Of a DNA stretch of 64,000 bases, positions 51,915-64,000 are shown in pieces. Within the stretch, counting starts at the first letter, position 1. Every line of letters starts with the position of its first letter. Below the pieces are notes generated by a model. The model ran no database searches, was not told the origin of the DNA, and saw only the letters and a program-made list of their open reading frames with translations. Origin of the DNA: Nemania diffusa (Eukaryota; Ascomycota; Sordariomycetes; Xylariales; Xylariaceae); the NCBI GenBank assembly GCA_038501195.1, contig JBBPUQ010000004.1, positions 4,044,001-4,108,000 of the forward strand, in the 5' to 3' direction. Position numbers and translations under genes: made by a program.

Positions 51915-53328
51915 GGTGGACTATCGTTATGACGAAAACTAGGAGTAGAAACGAGAACAACAATGCCCGAAATTACCTAAAAGATATCCTAAAATAAATA
52001 CCGAATATAGTACGACGTAGATGATTTGCTCAATATACGCAATTCTAGAAACCCTACGAGATAAGACGCTGCGAAGCTTCGTGTATTTTCAATAGTCAAA
52101 GAGATCGCCATCCTATATATATAACCAGGTTACGCTATATGCCTATGACTACGCAGTATTACCGCAGAACCAAACTACCAAGGAGTGTACCGATGCGACC
52201 GGGGCCTCAGTTCCGCGCAGTGGTAAGCCACTCATCTACATAGATCAGCTCCAATAGGTAATAAACGGAGGGTTCACGCCCGTCCCCAATTAACCCCTAT
52301 TAACCATGAAGAGACAGCGGATATAGAAATACTACGTAGGGCAAACACAGCGGGAGGATTTCACCTATTTCTTCGAAACCAAACAACGGGATCTTACGTG
52401 GTTTGTCACCTGGATTTATTGAGCATGTATTTTTGTCCCGAGCGGTTGAAGAGTGACGAGTGTAACTAATTGGGAATTACGATTTGGAGGGCATTATATC
52501 GAGTGCCTTTACGTGTATATATAATCTGCTAGGCAGGTTGGTTTGTAGTGATTCCGAGAATAGTCACAAGTACGGTCGAAGTTGTGAAACTCATGCAACC
52601 CGCCGAAGCCTTTGCCCTGATTGAGCAATACTTGTGACATTTCTCGGATAACCGAGTTTCTCAACTCCATATCACTGCCTGCTCTCCTTGCCTTAGCAGA
52701 TACACTAACCATAAAAAAATATTATAAAAAATGCCCGCCTTCCTATATCTAGCGCCATACACGTTAAAAGGCAGCCCAAACAAAGGATGGAATGTTCCAA
52801 TGCCCCTACCTCGCCGCAACTCCGATTCATGCATTTAAGGAGGAATCCCGGCTGCTTTAACGAATGAAATCAACCGCCTAATAGCCCAGCGACCGTCGTA
52901 GTTACAGCTAGAGCTTGTGGGCGGAGAGTTCTATTTCGAGAAATGTGTATCACAATATAGATTTACCTAAAAGACACCGGATATCTATCAAGGCCGAACT
53001 GAGATGGCTGGGAATCTTGGAAAAGACTAGGGCAGACGCTGCTCGAGCAAAGAACCAAACCATGCAGGAGGGCCTAGGCCAACGTCTTCTAGTCGCAATA
53101 TGTCCAAAGAATTGTAAAAAGAGTGTTGAATGAGTGTTGTGGGAATTCAAGGCGTAAAAATAAAGGGTGGTATCGATTGATGCTTCATCTAATGCTGGTG
53201 TGCGAATAATTGTTTGGTATCGGGGGATTTCTAACAGATGAATAAGATTGCACCTGGGTATAATTCGTGAAAGGTGATGGCGTCAGGTCCAAGGGGCGGT
53301 GGGTCTTGTTCGTGCTCTCAAACTCAGT
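51915..53328. other. intergenic, no gene seen
   Basis: About 1.4 kb upstream of the secreted-protein gene and downstream of CDC24. Frames of 66-72 codons at 52509-52712 and 52915-53133 have no recognisable domain. Confidence 0.5.
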
Positions 53329-56300
53329 TCATGCTCCAACGCAGAACAGTTCTATTTCCCCAACACCGTTGGTGTACATGTTGCTCGCCCCTTCGCGCCA
53401 CTCAAGAAACGCGATTTGGATATCGTCATCACTTTCAATAGTCACTAAGTCGCCATCCTCGTCACGGTATTTTAGTCCCAAATTGCCCTTACTAATCGAA
53501 CTGTTCGTGAATCGTGCTAGTTTGCCATCGATTCGGTCGCTGAGAGACTGATAGGTAATGTGGAAAGGGACAACGAGCGTTACGTATGTTCCCGTGTCAC
53601 AGTAGTTGACTTTCACTCTTAACTGTGTTGGAATTGGCAAACCATCGCCACCGAGGGGATTGCCTGGCGTGGCACTACCAAGCGCTGATGGTACCATTTG
53701 CCGTCCATCAGGATTCAGGGGTTGCGGCACTGTTGGGCCGGGGATTTGTCCTGCAGATGGAGTAGCCTGTCGAGGATAGATAGGCTGGGTCGGAAACTGA
53801 GCCATTGTTCCACCGTACTGACCGTTCTGCTGGGTTAAGCGCTCCCTCTGGACGCCAGGGCTCTGGGTATTAGCTCGTATTGGGAGGTCTTGCCGGGGAG
53901 ATCCAGTTTGAGACCTAGGGATACTGGAATCATGGGCAGGATGAAGATGAGGTGGGATGCCCGGGACTGCAGGCACAGGGGTAGTAGTATTAGCTCTCCG
54001 CGTATTTTGTCCGTTAATGTCAGGTGTACTATATGACCGGCTGCGCTGCTGCTGGGCCAAGGTTTGTTGCGAGGCCATGACCGGCATAGATGGTCCTCTT
54101 GGGTTTCGCCCGTTGATGGGAGTGGGTCCATCCCGCGAGGGTGCCCGGGGCATAGCTGGAGCGGTGTATCGATTGGTATCTCTGTCTTCCCACCCGCCTT
54201 GCGGTGTGGAAGTCCGAGGGAAAGGATACTGACCATTTTGACTTAAGAGAGTGCTGGCTGTGCTAGTTCTTGATGACGCAGGCGAGTCCACGGTAGGTGA
54301 AAAATAAGATTCCCCTCCGCGAGGTATAGGGGACTGCGCGTTGCCTGTCTGTACACTGAGCTGTCTGGGAGGAGCTGGGAGCGGGAATTGGGGTGGCGGT
54401 GCTCTTGTTAGACTTGCTAGGGATTGGCCGCTGTCGGTAGTTACCGACCGAGCGCGAAGACTATTACTCGAGGTGTTGCGTGCCATGATACCTCCGCCTG
54501 AGGTTGAACTGCGTCCCATGTTGGCGGGAGACACTTGATTCGGCACTGGTTGTTCGTCATCTTCGTCATCGTCATCGTCCTGTTGAACATACGGATTCTC
54601 CATATTATTAACGTTTCTCATCCAGGTGAAATCGGGGGTAGGCTGCTCGGGACTCGTCGTCAAAGCCGCCACGTTGTCTTTGCGCTGAGCGTCAAGACCG
54701 GCGGCCCACTTCTTCATAGTTTCCTCGTTAGCGAATTTAATAACGAAGTTTTCGACGCCAGGATCGCCTTTCCACCAAATTTGTACAGTGTACGAGCCTA
54801 CATCGGACATATTAGGTCACTATTTAATAGTAATTTTCAAACGGGACGTACCTGGCTTGCCGAACGAAAGGACCTCGGTTACATTCGTCATAAAAATCCG
54901 GCCTTTAAGCTGCAGTTTATTATTCTTGTTGCGGCCCTTGCTGATGGATTTGTTTTTGTCCTTCTTGTCCTTACTCTTGTTCGGTTGGACTTCCTTGCAG
55001 CAGAGGAGAATGCACTCGAACAGATAAATCTCGTACTACGAAATTAGCGGTGTTGGACGGTAAAATGTTTAGGATTTGGCTCACGGGGCGTACATCTTTC
55101 TCTTGCTCGGTGCGGCCTGTGACTACCGTGTATACGCCGTGAAGGAGGAGTTTGCCGAATTGATCAACCTTGTGGTTTTTCCAATCATCAACTCGAAACT
55201 TAAGCTCCTCTAGTGCTTCATCTAAGAGGTCCCGATTGACCGCTTCGTCAGCTTGCTTGAGGACGCGCTCCGCAGCTTCAATCCCCTTCATGAGGTCGGC
55301 CCTGGTTTCCGCGTCTGGCACGTCCCCCTTCTTGAGTAGATCCTACAAAAAGTTAGCGGACCTATTTCTATGGTACAAATAAACTCACAAACCTTCAGCA
55401 AGAGTGGGTATTTGGCTAATCTTTGCATAGGCTTTAAAAGGAACCCATCAAGTGTGTTGAAGTCACAGGCAACAGGATGTTCCGCTAGTTGAATCTTTTC
55501 GAATACTTGATTCGCGGTCCTGGCTGCCTTTCGCTGGTTTGCAATGAAAGGTTGGTAGATATCAAATCCTCCTTCATTCATGACGAATGGTGCACCCCAT
55601 TGCTGCGCCGATTGTGGCATAGAGTTGGTTGTCTCGATTCGGATTAGAAATCTTCGCTGGAAATCAAGAATTCCGTGGAGGTTGAGAAATATTTGATACG
55701 CTGTGTCCCCGGGAATGGCAGATTTGTCTAGCAAACACTTCTTTAAGTCGTGTAGATTCTCCAAGTCCTGCACATACTTCCGCTCTGTATCGACAAGCTC
55801 CCGGATGACATGGTCGCGGTACGTCATCTGCGGAGTTGGGGCTTCGAAGTTACCATCTTCCGGATAAGGTTGGAGCTGGAGAAGATGCCCACGTTGTTCG
55901 GCTATGTCGAGAACATGATTGATTACTTGAATGACCTAACGGTAGGTGAGTATGATTCGATTAGCCGCTGCCTGCGGCGAGCAATAGAGTTAAGATTGGG
56001 GGCAAACACACCTTTACAAAACCTGTTGTATCGGTGTTCATTAAATCAGAGACGATAAAGCACTCAGCAGCAGAAATTTGTAGTTGTCTTAAGCAGACGT
56101 CGATAAACTTAAAAGTAGCTATCTTGGGGCGTCGAGCAGGATCTTGGGTGAGGTCGCTCAGGATAAATGGTACTTCAGGTTTGATAGAGTTGTAAATGAC
56201 GAGCAGTGGCTCACCGCCCCGAAGCAGACCCCAGAGGGACTCAACGGGGTTGTATTCACTTGACAGAGCATCCTGCTCGACAACCTGCAGATAGCGTTCA

Positions 56301-56599
56301 AACCCAGGAACTTTTGCGAGCCGCTGCTTCAGCGACACGCAAATCTGATATAGGGACCTCGAGGCGTCGGCTCGTTGGTTGATAATATTGGCGGTAGCCA
56401 CCACACCATTGGTGGGGGGGGCCACGGTGATAGCGGAGGTCATGGATGTTAATGAGGTTGTCGATGCAGAATTGACTACTGTAGAGCCAGAGAGATGGCT
56501 CGCTCGTAAGCTGCTCATGGTGGAGGTGCCACCGTAGGTACTGTTGGCAGGGAATACCGGGGCCGTATTCGTCCTCAGGAGAGCTGGTGCATGCGCCAT
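53329..56599 (-). CDS. cdc24: Rho/Cdc42 guanine-nucleotide exchange factor Cdc24
   Basis: Exons 56012-56599, 55393-55935, 55094-55342, 54852-55035 and 53329-54797 give 1010 residues. The four introns are 50-76 nt. Domains in order: a Ser/Thr-rich N-terminus; a CDC24 calponin-like region at about 85-190 (NQRADASRSLYQICVSLKQR); a DH domain at about 232-410 (YRDHVIRELVDTERKYVQDLENLH ... LLKPMQRLAKYPLLLK); a PH domain at about 440-560 (DDWKNHKVDQFGKLLLHG); a long Ser/Pro/Gln-rich linker with an acidic run near 577-585; and a C-terminal PB1 domain at about 905-1010 (LRVKVNYCDTGTY; DEDGDLVTIESDDDIQIAF). Cdc24 activates Cdc42 at sites of polar growth, and its PB1 domain binds the scaffold Bem1, and in filamentous fungi NADPH-oxidase regulators. 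ATG 56599 is the first in frame; a further upstream exon is not excluded. Confidence 0.93.
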
Positions 56600-57589
56600 A
56601 GCAGATCAACCCATCCGATTGCGCAATACTGATAAGATGAGAGGGCTAAGGCGCCGAGCTTAAGCAAAGCACGGAACAACCGGTGTACGTAGGGGGTTGC
56701 CCAAGGGTTGTGCGGCGTGCACCCGTGCTCCGACCTCGAGGCGGGGTCGAACGGCCCAGTCGAATTGGTAAACGATTGTTAGTCTGCGGAGTGCAAGGGA
56801 ATTCCGACGTGCCCTTCGCGGTCCCTAGGGATGGTGGTGTGGGATTGTATTGGCCGTGATTTGAGTCACGAGGGGCACCCAGAGTACTAGAATGTCTGGA
56901 ATCTGGCTTGGGTTCCCGTAGGCTTGGGGTGAATGGCCCGTGTGGTCGCGATGTGCGATATACCTCAATACCTCCGGGCTCCTAGTGTCCAGTAGTCGTC
57001 AGAGCTACCGGTTATCCAGAGGCCTTGCGATGAGGGGCCTTTCCTTTCTTTCTTTTTTTTTTTTTTTGCTTCTTTCTTCTCCCTGCCTGCAATCGGCTGT
57101 GCGAACTTGGCTAACGGCTGGGATAATTTCTTTTGCCCCCGCAGCAGTGGAACTTGAGTCGGGAGATTATATCGGTCGGCGCCCACAATGATGACTATTC
57201 GTGGGGTCGGTAACTGTATCTTATGCTCTGGAGCTCAATATATTGCTGTCGCAACCTGTTCAAATCAAGATAGAGCCCTAGAACATGGCAGTGCTTGTCG
57301 GTAGAGTGCCTAATCGCGTACAACAGAGGGTCGATGCGATAGTAATGGTTGGGTTCGCCTAGTACGGCTGTGGTACTGGGGAGAGAGGATGGATGGGTAT
57401 CGAAGGCGTCCGCAGTATCGTGTCGGTTGAGCGTCGGCTGAGGGTCGGGGGGGGCGTTGTAATGCTCAGTCCTTCCAGCGAGACATAGGATTGCCGCAAA
57501 GATGAATAGATAAGAAACAGTCGAAACAGTTGACGTGGGAGGAAAAGAGTGAACGGAGTTGTAGGCGGAGGTATTAGGCAGGGTTCTAG

Positions 57590-57660
57590 GAGGTAGGTGG
57601 CAGGTGGTAGGCGGTAGGCGTAGGCGGTAGGCGGTAGGCAGTGGTGGTGGTGGCGGCAGC
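57590..57660. repeat. GGTAGGC/GGTGG minisatellite
   Basis: Tandem imperfect units of GGTAGGCG and GGTGGCAG type run over about 70 bp. They end in a GGTGGTGGTGG stretch, a low-complexity tract. Confidence 0.7.
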
Positions 57661-59569
57661 GTGGTTTGGGGGTGGGCTGGTTCTACCGGTATACAGCCAC
57701 ATGTAGGTAGCACCTAACATCGGTAGGTACATGTAGTAGAGAGGCGGGTCAGTCAGTGTTTGGGTCGGGCTCTGGTGTGGTGCCTGTTCCCCACCTGGAC
57801 CCCCCCTCCCCTTGTCTCGCTCTCCTTTTACGTTGTGGGACTTGTAGCATCCTTGATAAACTTGATAGCTCAGGTACTTTAAAACAGAGTACATCTATAC
57901 CATGAGTCCATGTACTTTACCTCTTCTATAAGCATGTACCTATCTCATTCCATTGCTTTTCTATTAAGTTCTGGGTATAACCGAACACAATAGCATTGGT
58001 CTCTGCATGTCTGGAGATGGGAATCTCAGTTTTCGGCCTTTCTGTCTTTCTCCCCCGTCGCGGTGGCGCATTTCAAGGTAGCTCGAAGTGGAATACGATT
58101 GACTAGGTTTGCATGTGCACGCTGTAAAAGGTGCTCCGTAAAAGGTGCTCCCTTACTACCGTTGTGCTGGATATACGTGATTGCCTACTATCGAAGAACA
58201 AGCTCCCTTTCTGGCCTGACTATCATCGATTTGTCTTTGTTTGGGGCTAGTTTGCGCTGATGCTGATAACGTAGCCTAGCTACCTTACCTACAGCATACA
58301 TACTATGTACGAGTATACGCAGAATATATGTATCTAGGATCATGCCGAGGTAGCATCGCGTAGGTATGTATGTAGGTAAGGTTATGTCGGCATAAATTGA
58401 AGGTAAGCTAGGTAGGCTGCTTATACGTAAAAAGCACTTATAGTATGTATACTTCCGGAGAATCAATGTATTCCCGCATCGGGGAGCATGTATACATTCT
58501 TTATTTCCTTACTGCTACTGCTATTATTTTACTCGAACTCATTATCATGACGACGATGATGATGTGAGGCGTTCTCGTTACTAAGTAGTTCCGGCACTAA
58601 GAAGACACATCATCCCCGTATCGAACATCAAATTGGAGAAGGCAGAAGAACGAAGTCACAGATGAGTGACAAGTCACTAGGGCCGCTGGACAATTGATCT
58701 GCGTATGGGATGTTTCAAATACCCAAAAAGAGTGTGCTGCCGACACACTGGATGTAACTCATCCACTAACCCAAAAGCCGATGGGATCGCCCTATGGACC
58801 ATCATGATGCTAAATCAACGGTGTAAACTGCTGACTACCCCCCCTTGCTCTCCTGCTTCTGCTCACTGCTGCGCTCACTACTCTGCTGACCGAATGCCTA
58901 TCTTTATGTTGTGCTCTGCACATCAAGTTCTCCTAATTTCCAATCCTGCGGAATCCGACAGAAGCTTTGGGGACGACGGGCCAGTGGCCAGTCAGCCAAG
59001 GCTCTCTTCTAGTCTAGGCTCTCTTCCCTCTAGGCGAGTTCATCTGACGAGCTTCTATTGGCAACCTGGCTGTATGGCCGTATCTCGTGCATGTCGCAGA
59101 TTGCCCATAAAGACGATTGGAGGGTGGGAAGCCAAATGGATGCAACAACTTCGAGAGAGTGGAGGTGGCCCTGTTAGTATTTGGACAAATAAGTAGCAGT
59201 GCCGGCGCTTGCATCGAGCGAGTGGAGTTGCTAAGATAGCAGCTAAGGTTCGTCTAGCAACCTGCTACCGCTCTTTCGACATGGTTGCGTCGCGCGGCAT
59301 GGTGCAAGGCGGTCAAACCCGACCACGGTCAGAAATATTAGGTAGACCTTTTCCCTCATGTCAAAACGGCAGCGCGGAAACATCCACTGTGTCCCAGAGT
59401 TCGAGGTCCGTCCCGAGATCGCGTCTCCAGCATGCTCTCGGGATGCTCTCGGGAATGCAGGGAGCACCAACTCTATCTAGACAAGGTTAGGAGACGATGC
59501 ATGATGTAGGTAATGATGTAATGTGGAATATTTTAAGGCACAAGCTGCAGAGAGGCTGGCTCTGGCTGG

Positions 59570-61080
59570 CCAAGTAGGTAGGGTAGGTAGGTATTCTATT
59601 CTCTTCTACATTATGTAGACTTACATACATCTGCCTACCTACATATGTACATATTCCCTATCTAAGTAGATGCATACTTACATGTACGCATATCATATAC
59701 AGCTTAGGTACCTAATCTATACTATATATCTCCTAGATCTATATAAAACAAATATTCAGTGCGCAGATTCCAATAACTTCGGCCGAATAATTCGCCTTCC
59801 ACGTGCATCCAAGTAATCCGTGCTGATCCTACTTGTAGATACCTCTTCTTGCCTACCTTCTTAGGTGAGCACCTGTTTCTTTATAGGTAAGTAGGTATTA
59901 GAATGTCCACGTGGATAACGCCGCAATGTTACGATCCTAATGTAACTACATATTGCCCGTCGAGACATACTGCACAAGCGCACAAGTACTTACACGTAGG
60001 TAGGCTATGTAGGTAGGTAGGTAGATAGACGCCGTGTCTGTGTCCGTAGGTCAGATGCCTTAATGTTCTATGCGTACTCAGTAAAAGAAGCATCAGGACA
60101 ACCCCGGCAGGACACCCTCCAAACATGGTTGCTCGAACCTCTTATTGACCGGCTTCACTCGTAATTTTGACGCCGTTGTGAGAAACTAAAACGGGAAGGG
60201 TGGCACAGGACATTCCACAATACTTCGATTCTTCTGTACATGAGTAAGTATGCGTACATCCTCTTACAACTTACACGACGAACCACTAAACGCTTACAAA
60301 TTAACCCTAAAACAGCCCGTTCATGCGATCGAGCACAACTATCTGTCAAACACTTCGGCACGGCTAAGATACCTTCCCTCAAGGGCATAACACATGGGCC
60401 CCTCCATGGTACAAATGGTGAAGGGATCACCTAACCTCAACGCATGCTATGCTCATCCCGCTACAGTAATGGGGTAGATTGGTGCTGTTTTAACCTTGCA
60501 CATTAGGATTTTATTAAGAGAGCTAGTTGCTTGCGAGTCTAAGCTATCCTCTCTACAGACAGTGTATTTCCAAGTGATATCAAGAGAGATACCATATAGT
60601 ATTGATGGCTAGGTAGGACTCTACATTCTCTACTTATATGTAGTTGGGAATGGCATTGTGTTATGTGACTATTTAAGTACCTAGTCACCCAAGGGGTCTA
60701 TGCCGTTTATGCTTTAATGTAGACGTCGAGGAATTGTTTGTAATACCGAAGCTAAGTGTACCTGACGATATTTTCGGTACCTAGGTACTTCTTATCTACC
60801 GGCCGGCAGTGTCAAATCTAGGCCTGTCAACCTGCCACGCTAAAAGCTCCTGACCCCCCGATACCTACATCCTAGGTACCCGCCCGACGCCTACAGGTAC
60901 CTGCCTATTAGCGCCTGGGTGCAGTGGAATACAGAGCTGAGGAAGGTACCTACCTACCTACCTACATATCCAGCATGTCAGCTTAGTACCTTAGGTAGTT
61001 GCCTTAGGTACCTACCTACTCATTCCCATCCCAGTCCTACGTTTAGGGAGGGGGTTCAACGTCGTCGCTACCTACCTAAG
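59570..61080. repeat. dispersed TACC/GGTA tetranucleotide repeats
   Basis: Many short runs of TACCTACCTA or GGTAGGTAGG occur here, for example at 59575-59592, 59632-59643, 59996-60027, 60774-60790 and 60943-60968. Many form near-palindromes with CCTAGG. The same motif recurs at 39625-39660, 49600-49615 and 58260-58410. Confidence 0.75.
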
Positions 61081-61610
61081 TGACTCGTTGCCTTCCATAA
61101 GTATACAAACAACAAATCCACAACAGCAGCAAGTTCACCCCAGTACTATTACAAGATCACGTCTTGAATAAAATTCATGTCACGTTAGTTAATACAGGAC
61201 AAGGACCTGATATACGCCTATCCCTTCTTTCCCGACTCGAGCACCAGAATCACCAGTAACGCCAAGGCCAGGCTTCACAGACCTAATACACGCACCCGAT
61301 AACCAATAACAGACTTGACATACGAGAGCACAAACCTAGCCGGAATTCAATTGGCCTGACAGCCTGAACATCGCCTCCATTCCTACCGGGGATTTTATGT
61401 TACCGCTTGCCGCCTGCCGCCTGCCGCCTTGCCGCCTTACCCTGCGTTCCGTCCTGCGCCTCTCGTCTCGCCTCGTCTCGTTTCGTTTCGTCTTGCTGAA
61501 CCACTGCCCGAAACTTTGAAAGGCGGTACACACCCCAGAGCGCCTTCAGCTCACTGCACGAAAGCCGCGATATAGCAGCAGTAGATAGTGGACGGTGGAT
61601 AGTGGCGGCT

Positions 61611-64000
61611 ATGGAGGCCTTCTCCCCTGCCCAGGAGCCCGACGAGGGCTACTCCGAGCATCCCCTCAACACCTCTGCTTCGGGCAGTATTCAAGATGCT
61701 ACTAATGCCCTGGGCTTGCGGTCGTCCACCGAGCTCTCGGCCTGGCTAGCAGCGCAAATGCCCACATTGACCATAGAAGAAAAGAAACGTAAGTGGACCG
61801 AGTAGTCGTCCTCCAGGCTAACCTGACAGTGTGCTTACTCGTGCGACTAATAGGTCTCGCTATGCTCATACTAAATGAACTCCCCACCACTGTCATCGCA
61901 GATATCGTCATGACCCAACTAAACCCGCGTCTCTATATCAACTTCGTGCATTATCTACCGCCCGAGATCTGCCTTAAGATACTCGGGTATCTGGACGCAG
62001 AATCCCTGATCTGTGTAGCTCTATGTTGCCGAGGATGGTACGAGTTGGCTTCGGACCGCAAGCTATGGGAAAAACTATACTACCTCGAGGGATGGAGCGC
62101 AGTCCTTCCAGAGATTGCACGGGCAGAACAACGAATAAACGCGAGCTCCGCAGCTTCGCAGATGGATGCTAAGAGGGTCAGATCAGTAGAAGGCAGCAGC
62201 ATCGCGAAGAAACGAGCCATCTTCGACCCAATACATAGTGACGAAACTGGGGACGAAGACGACTACGAGATGATCGATGCAGATACCGCCATGGGCCAAG
62301 AACACAAAGATTCACATATGTCAGGTATTAGTCTTTTTGGTGGGCCGCAGACAGACGGAGGCGCATCCTCCTTCCAGGCCAACAGAAATCAGCGGAAATT
62401 GAGCAGCCTAATAAACTCGCCAAGCCTGATTCCACGCTCGACGGATAGGTCGGGCTCACAGCCTGATAAGGGCAAGGGGAAAGCTGTAGCCGAATCCTCG
62501 TATGTTTCTTCACCACCAGCTGAAGCAGACATTATCCCATCATCACTACCTAAATCGACACTATGGATATACGACTGGCGAGATCGACGGTATAAGATTA
62601 GTTGGAAACACCTATATAGTATGCGGCGCAAGCTGGAGAGCAATTGGGAACGTGGCCGTTGCACCAACTTCCAGCTGCCACATCCAGATCATCCTGACGA
62701 AGGGCACAATGAATGCGTATACAGCCTTCAATACGACTCAGAATATCTTGTTAGTGGTAGCAGAGATCGTACTCTGCGTATCTGGAATCTCCAATCTAGA
62801 CGCTTGGTACGCCCGCCTCTGACTGGTCACCTTGGATCGGTCTTATGCCTACAGTTTGACTCTGACCCAGAAGAGGACCTGATTGTCTCTGGGAGCAGCG
62901 ATTCGGACGTTATTCTATGGAAGTTTTCGACGGGCGAGATATTACAGCGTCTAAAGAGGGCACACAGGGAATCGGTATTAAACGTAAAATTCGACAAGCG
63001 TATCTTGGTAACTTGTTCCAAAGACAAGACTATTAAGATTTTCAATCGTCAGCCATTGAGGCCTGGTGATCTAGGTTATGCCGATTCCCAGACAGTGAGT
63101 CCCGTTCCCGTGAATCTCCGGAATTATGGATATGACGACTCGCCTTTGAACCAGTTAGCTATTACGCCGCCTTACACAATGATTGCCTCTTTAGAAGGTC
63201 ACAATGCGGCTGTCAACGCTGTTCAGATATATGACAGAGAAATTGTGTCTGCTAGTGGCGATAGGAACATCTGGTTGTGGGACTGGCCGAATCAAACTGT
63301 GAAGCGAACATTTATTGGGCATAACAAGGGCATCGCGTGCGTTCAGTACGACGGGCGGCGAATTGTGAGCGGCAGCAGTGACAATGAGGTTAAAGTTTTT
63401 GACAGCGAAACTAGCCTTGAGGTCGCAAGCCTACGTGGGCACAGTAATCTTGTCCGTACAGTTCAAGCAGGCTTTGGCGACCTACCTTATAGCCGAGAAG
63501 AAGATCAGCTAGAAGCGAAAGCTGTGAAAAAGGCGTACTTCGAGGCTCGAGATGCCGGTATCATCGACGAGTCGCGACGCAATTACAATAACGCCAACAC
63601 GGGCAGCCGCCGTCCCGAAGACATCATCGGGTACGGGGGAAAGCTACCCCCTGGTGGCGGCGGCGGGCCATATGCCAGGATTGTCTCCGGTTCATACGAT
63701 CAAAGCATCATCATTTGGCGCCGAGATCGGGAGGGTGTGTGGAAAAGCGCACACGTTCTTCGGCAAGAAGAGGGGGCTGCGGCAGCCCTGAGGAAAGCTT
63801 CAGGGACCTCGACTTCTGCGGTTCCGCGTCGGCCATCCCCGGCAGCCGCTGATGTCGTTAACGCGTCTAGCCACCGAACAGATCAGACTGGGGGGAATCA
63901 ACCTCCCCCTCAACCGAATAGCGCACCCCCGGCGCTTCAACGACCACCACCTACATACACACAGGTGGAACATCCCATCCACGCCACAATCACGCCTCAG
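61611..64000 (+). CDS. F-box/WD40 repeat protein, 5' part, truncated by window end
   Basis: Exon 1 is 61611-61788 and exon 2 starts at 61854. The 65 nt intron has a GTAAGT donor and a GACTAATAG end and restores CGT at the join. The frame stays open for 2,147 bases to the window edge, so at least 775 residues. ATG 61611 is chosen since the earlier in-frame codon is GTG. An F-box lies at about 92-134 (YLPPEICLKILGYLDAESLICVALCCRGWYELASDRKLWEKL), followed by a low-complexity acidic linker with SGSQPDKGKGK. Six or more WD40 blades begin at about 340 with GH...SGS.D.T..IW patterns. The family provides substrate receptors for SCF ubiquitin ligases (FWD-1, Pop1, Cdc4-type). Which one it is cannot be decided. 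A Pro-rich stretch follows the last blade seen. Confidence 0.9.

Larger units (their letters stand above)
56600..61610. other. long intergenic region between cdc24 and the F-box gene
   Basis: About 5 kb, upstream of both genes. It holds a T-rich run near 57045-57067, a GGTAGGC-type minisatellite at 57590-57650, many TACC/GGTA repeats from 58260 on, and CGCC/TGCCGCC-type runs near 61408-61440. A 163-codon frame at 58705-59196 and a low-complexity 172-codon minus-strand frame at 57195-57713 are not accepted as genes. Long 5' flanks with such repeats may include long untranslated leaders. Confidence 0.5.

Noticed and set aside
57195..57713. 172-codon minus-strand frame
   Set aside because: Proline/threonine low complexity over a minisatellite; no domain, and the remaining part is not protein-like.
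58705..59196. 163-codon plus-strand frame
   Set aside because: Longest frame of the gap, but no signal, domain or splice context; composition not convincing.
60125..60140. TCGAACC motif like a tRNA T-arm on the minus strand
   Set aside because: Neither the T stem nor an acceptor stem pairs; no tRNA cloverleaf could be drawn here or elsewhere in the window.

Overview
The window is nuclear DNA of a filamentous ascomycete (Pezizomycotina; a Sordariomycete is most likely, but this is inference). The evidence is: short 46-159 nt introns with GTA(A/T)G-type donors and CTAAC/CTAAT branch sites; a set of clear fungal orthologues (MED18, MRP10/mS37, Cdc24, a siderophore transporter, a fungal rhodopsin-domain membrane protein, a STAND/NLR with ankyrin repeats); and a 20.5 kb block almost without G or C that looks like the product of repeat-induced point mutation (RIP).

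Layout. Bases 1 to about 20,535 are a gene-free AT isochore. Inside it sits an 8,008 bp LTR retrotransposon (2931-10938) with two 266 bp LTRs and a 5 bp target duplication (GTTAT). The LTRs differ at 33 sites, all transitions. The element keeps visibly more G and C than the DNA around it, so it is a younger insertion into older, more heavily mutated repeats. The isochore ends abruptly near 20,535.

From 20.5 to 30 kb the DNA is gene-poor, with a small coiled-coil gene, an intact YqjM-type Old Yellow Enzyme gene, a fungal rhodopsin-like membrane protein, a 141 bp inverted-repeat element, a 224 bp mariner-like MITE with perfect ends, and one copy of a 70 bp hairpin repeat whose second copy is at 33.2 kb. 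From 30 to 36 kb come a 10-exon amino-acid/choline-type permease, a GFA-domain protein and an alpha/beta hydrolase. From 36 to 43 kb come a run of 30 C residues, an ankyrin-ZZ pseudogene with two stop codons that RIP-type transitions could explain, and an intact NLR-like gene (N-terminal STAND domain, NACHT, ankyrin) with similar 102 bp repeats. From 44 kb on lie MED18, a siderophore-iron transporter with an upstream GATA-site cluster, MRP10, a small secreted protein, Cdc24 and the 5' part of an F-box/WD40 gene that runs off the window.

The right third is conserved housekeeping sequence. The left two thirds are accessory: transposon debris, metabolic or transport singletons and an NLR. No operon-like or recognisable biosynthetic cluster is present. 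Exon borders were worked out by hand from reading frame, splice signals and family knowledge; every multi-exon model below closes in frame.
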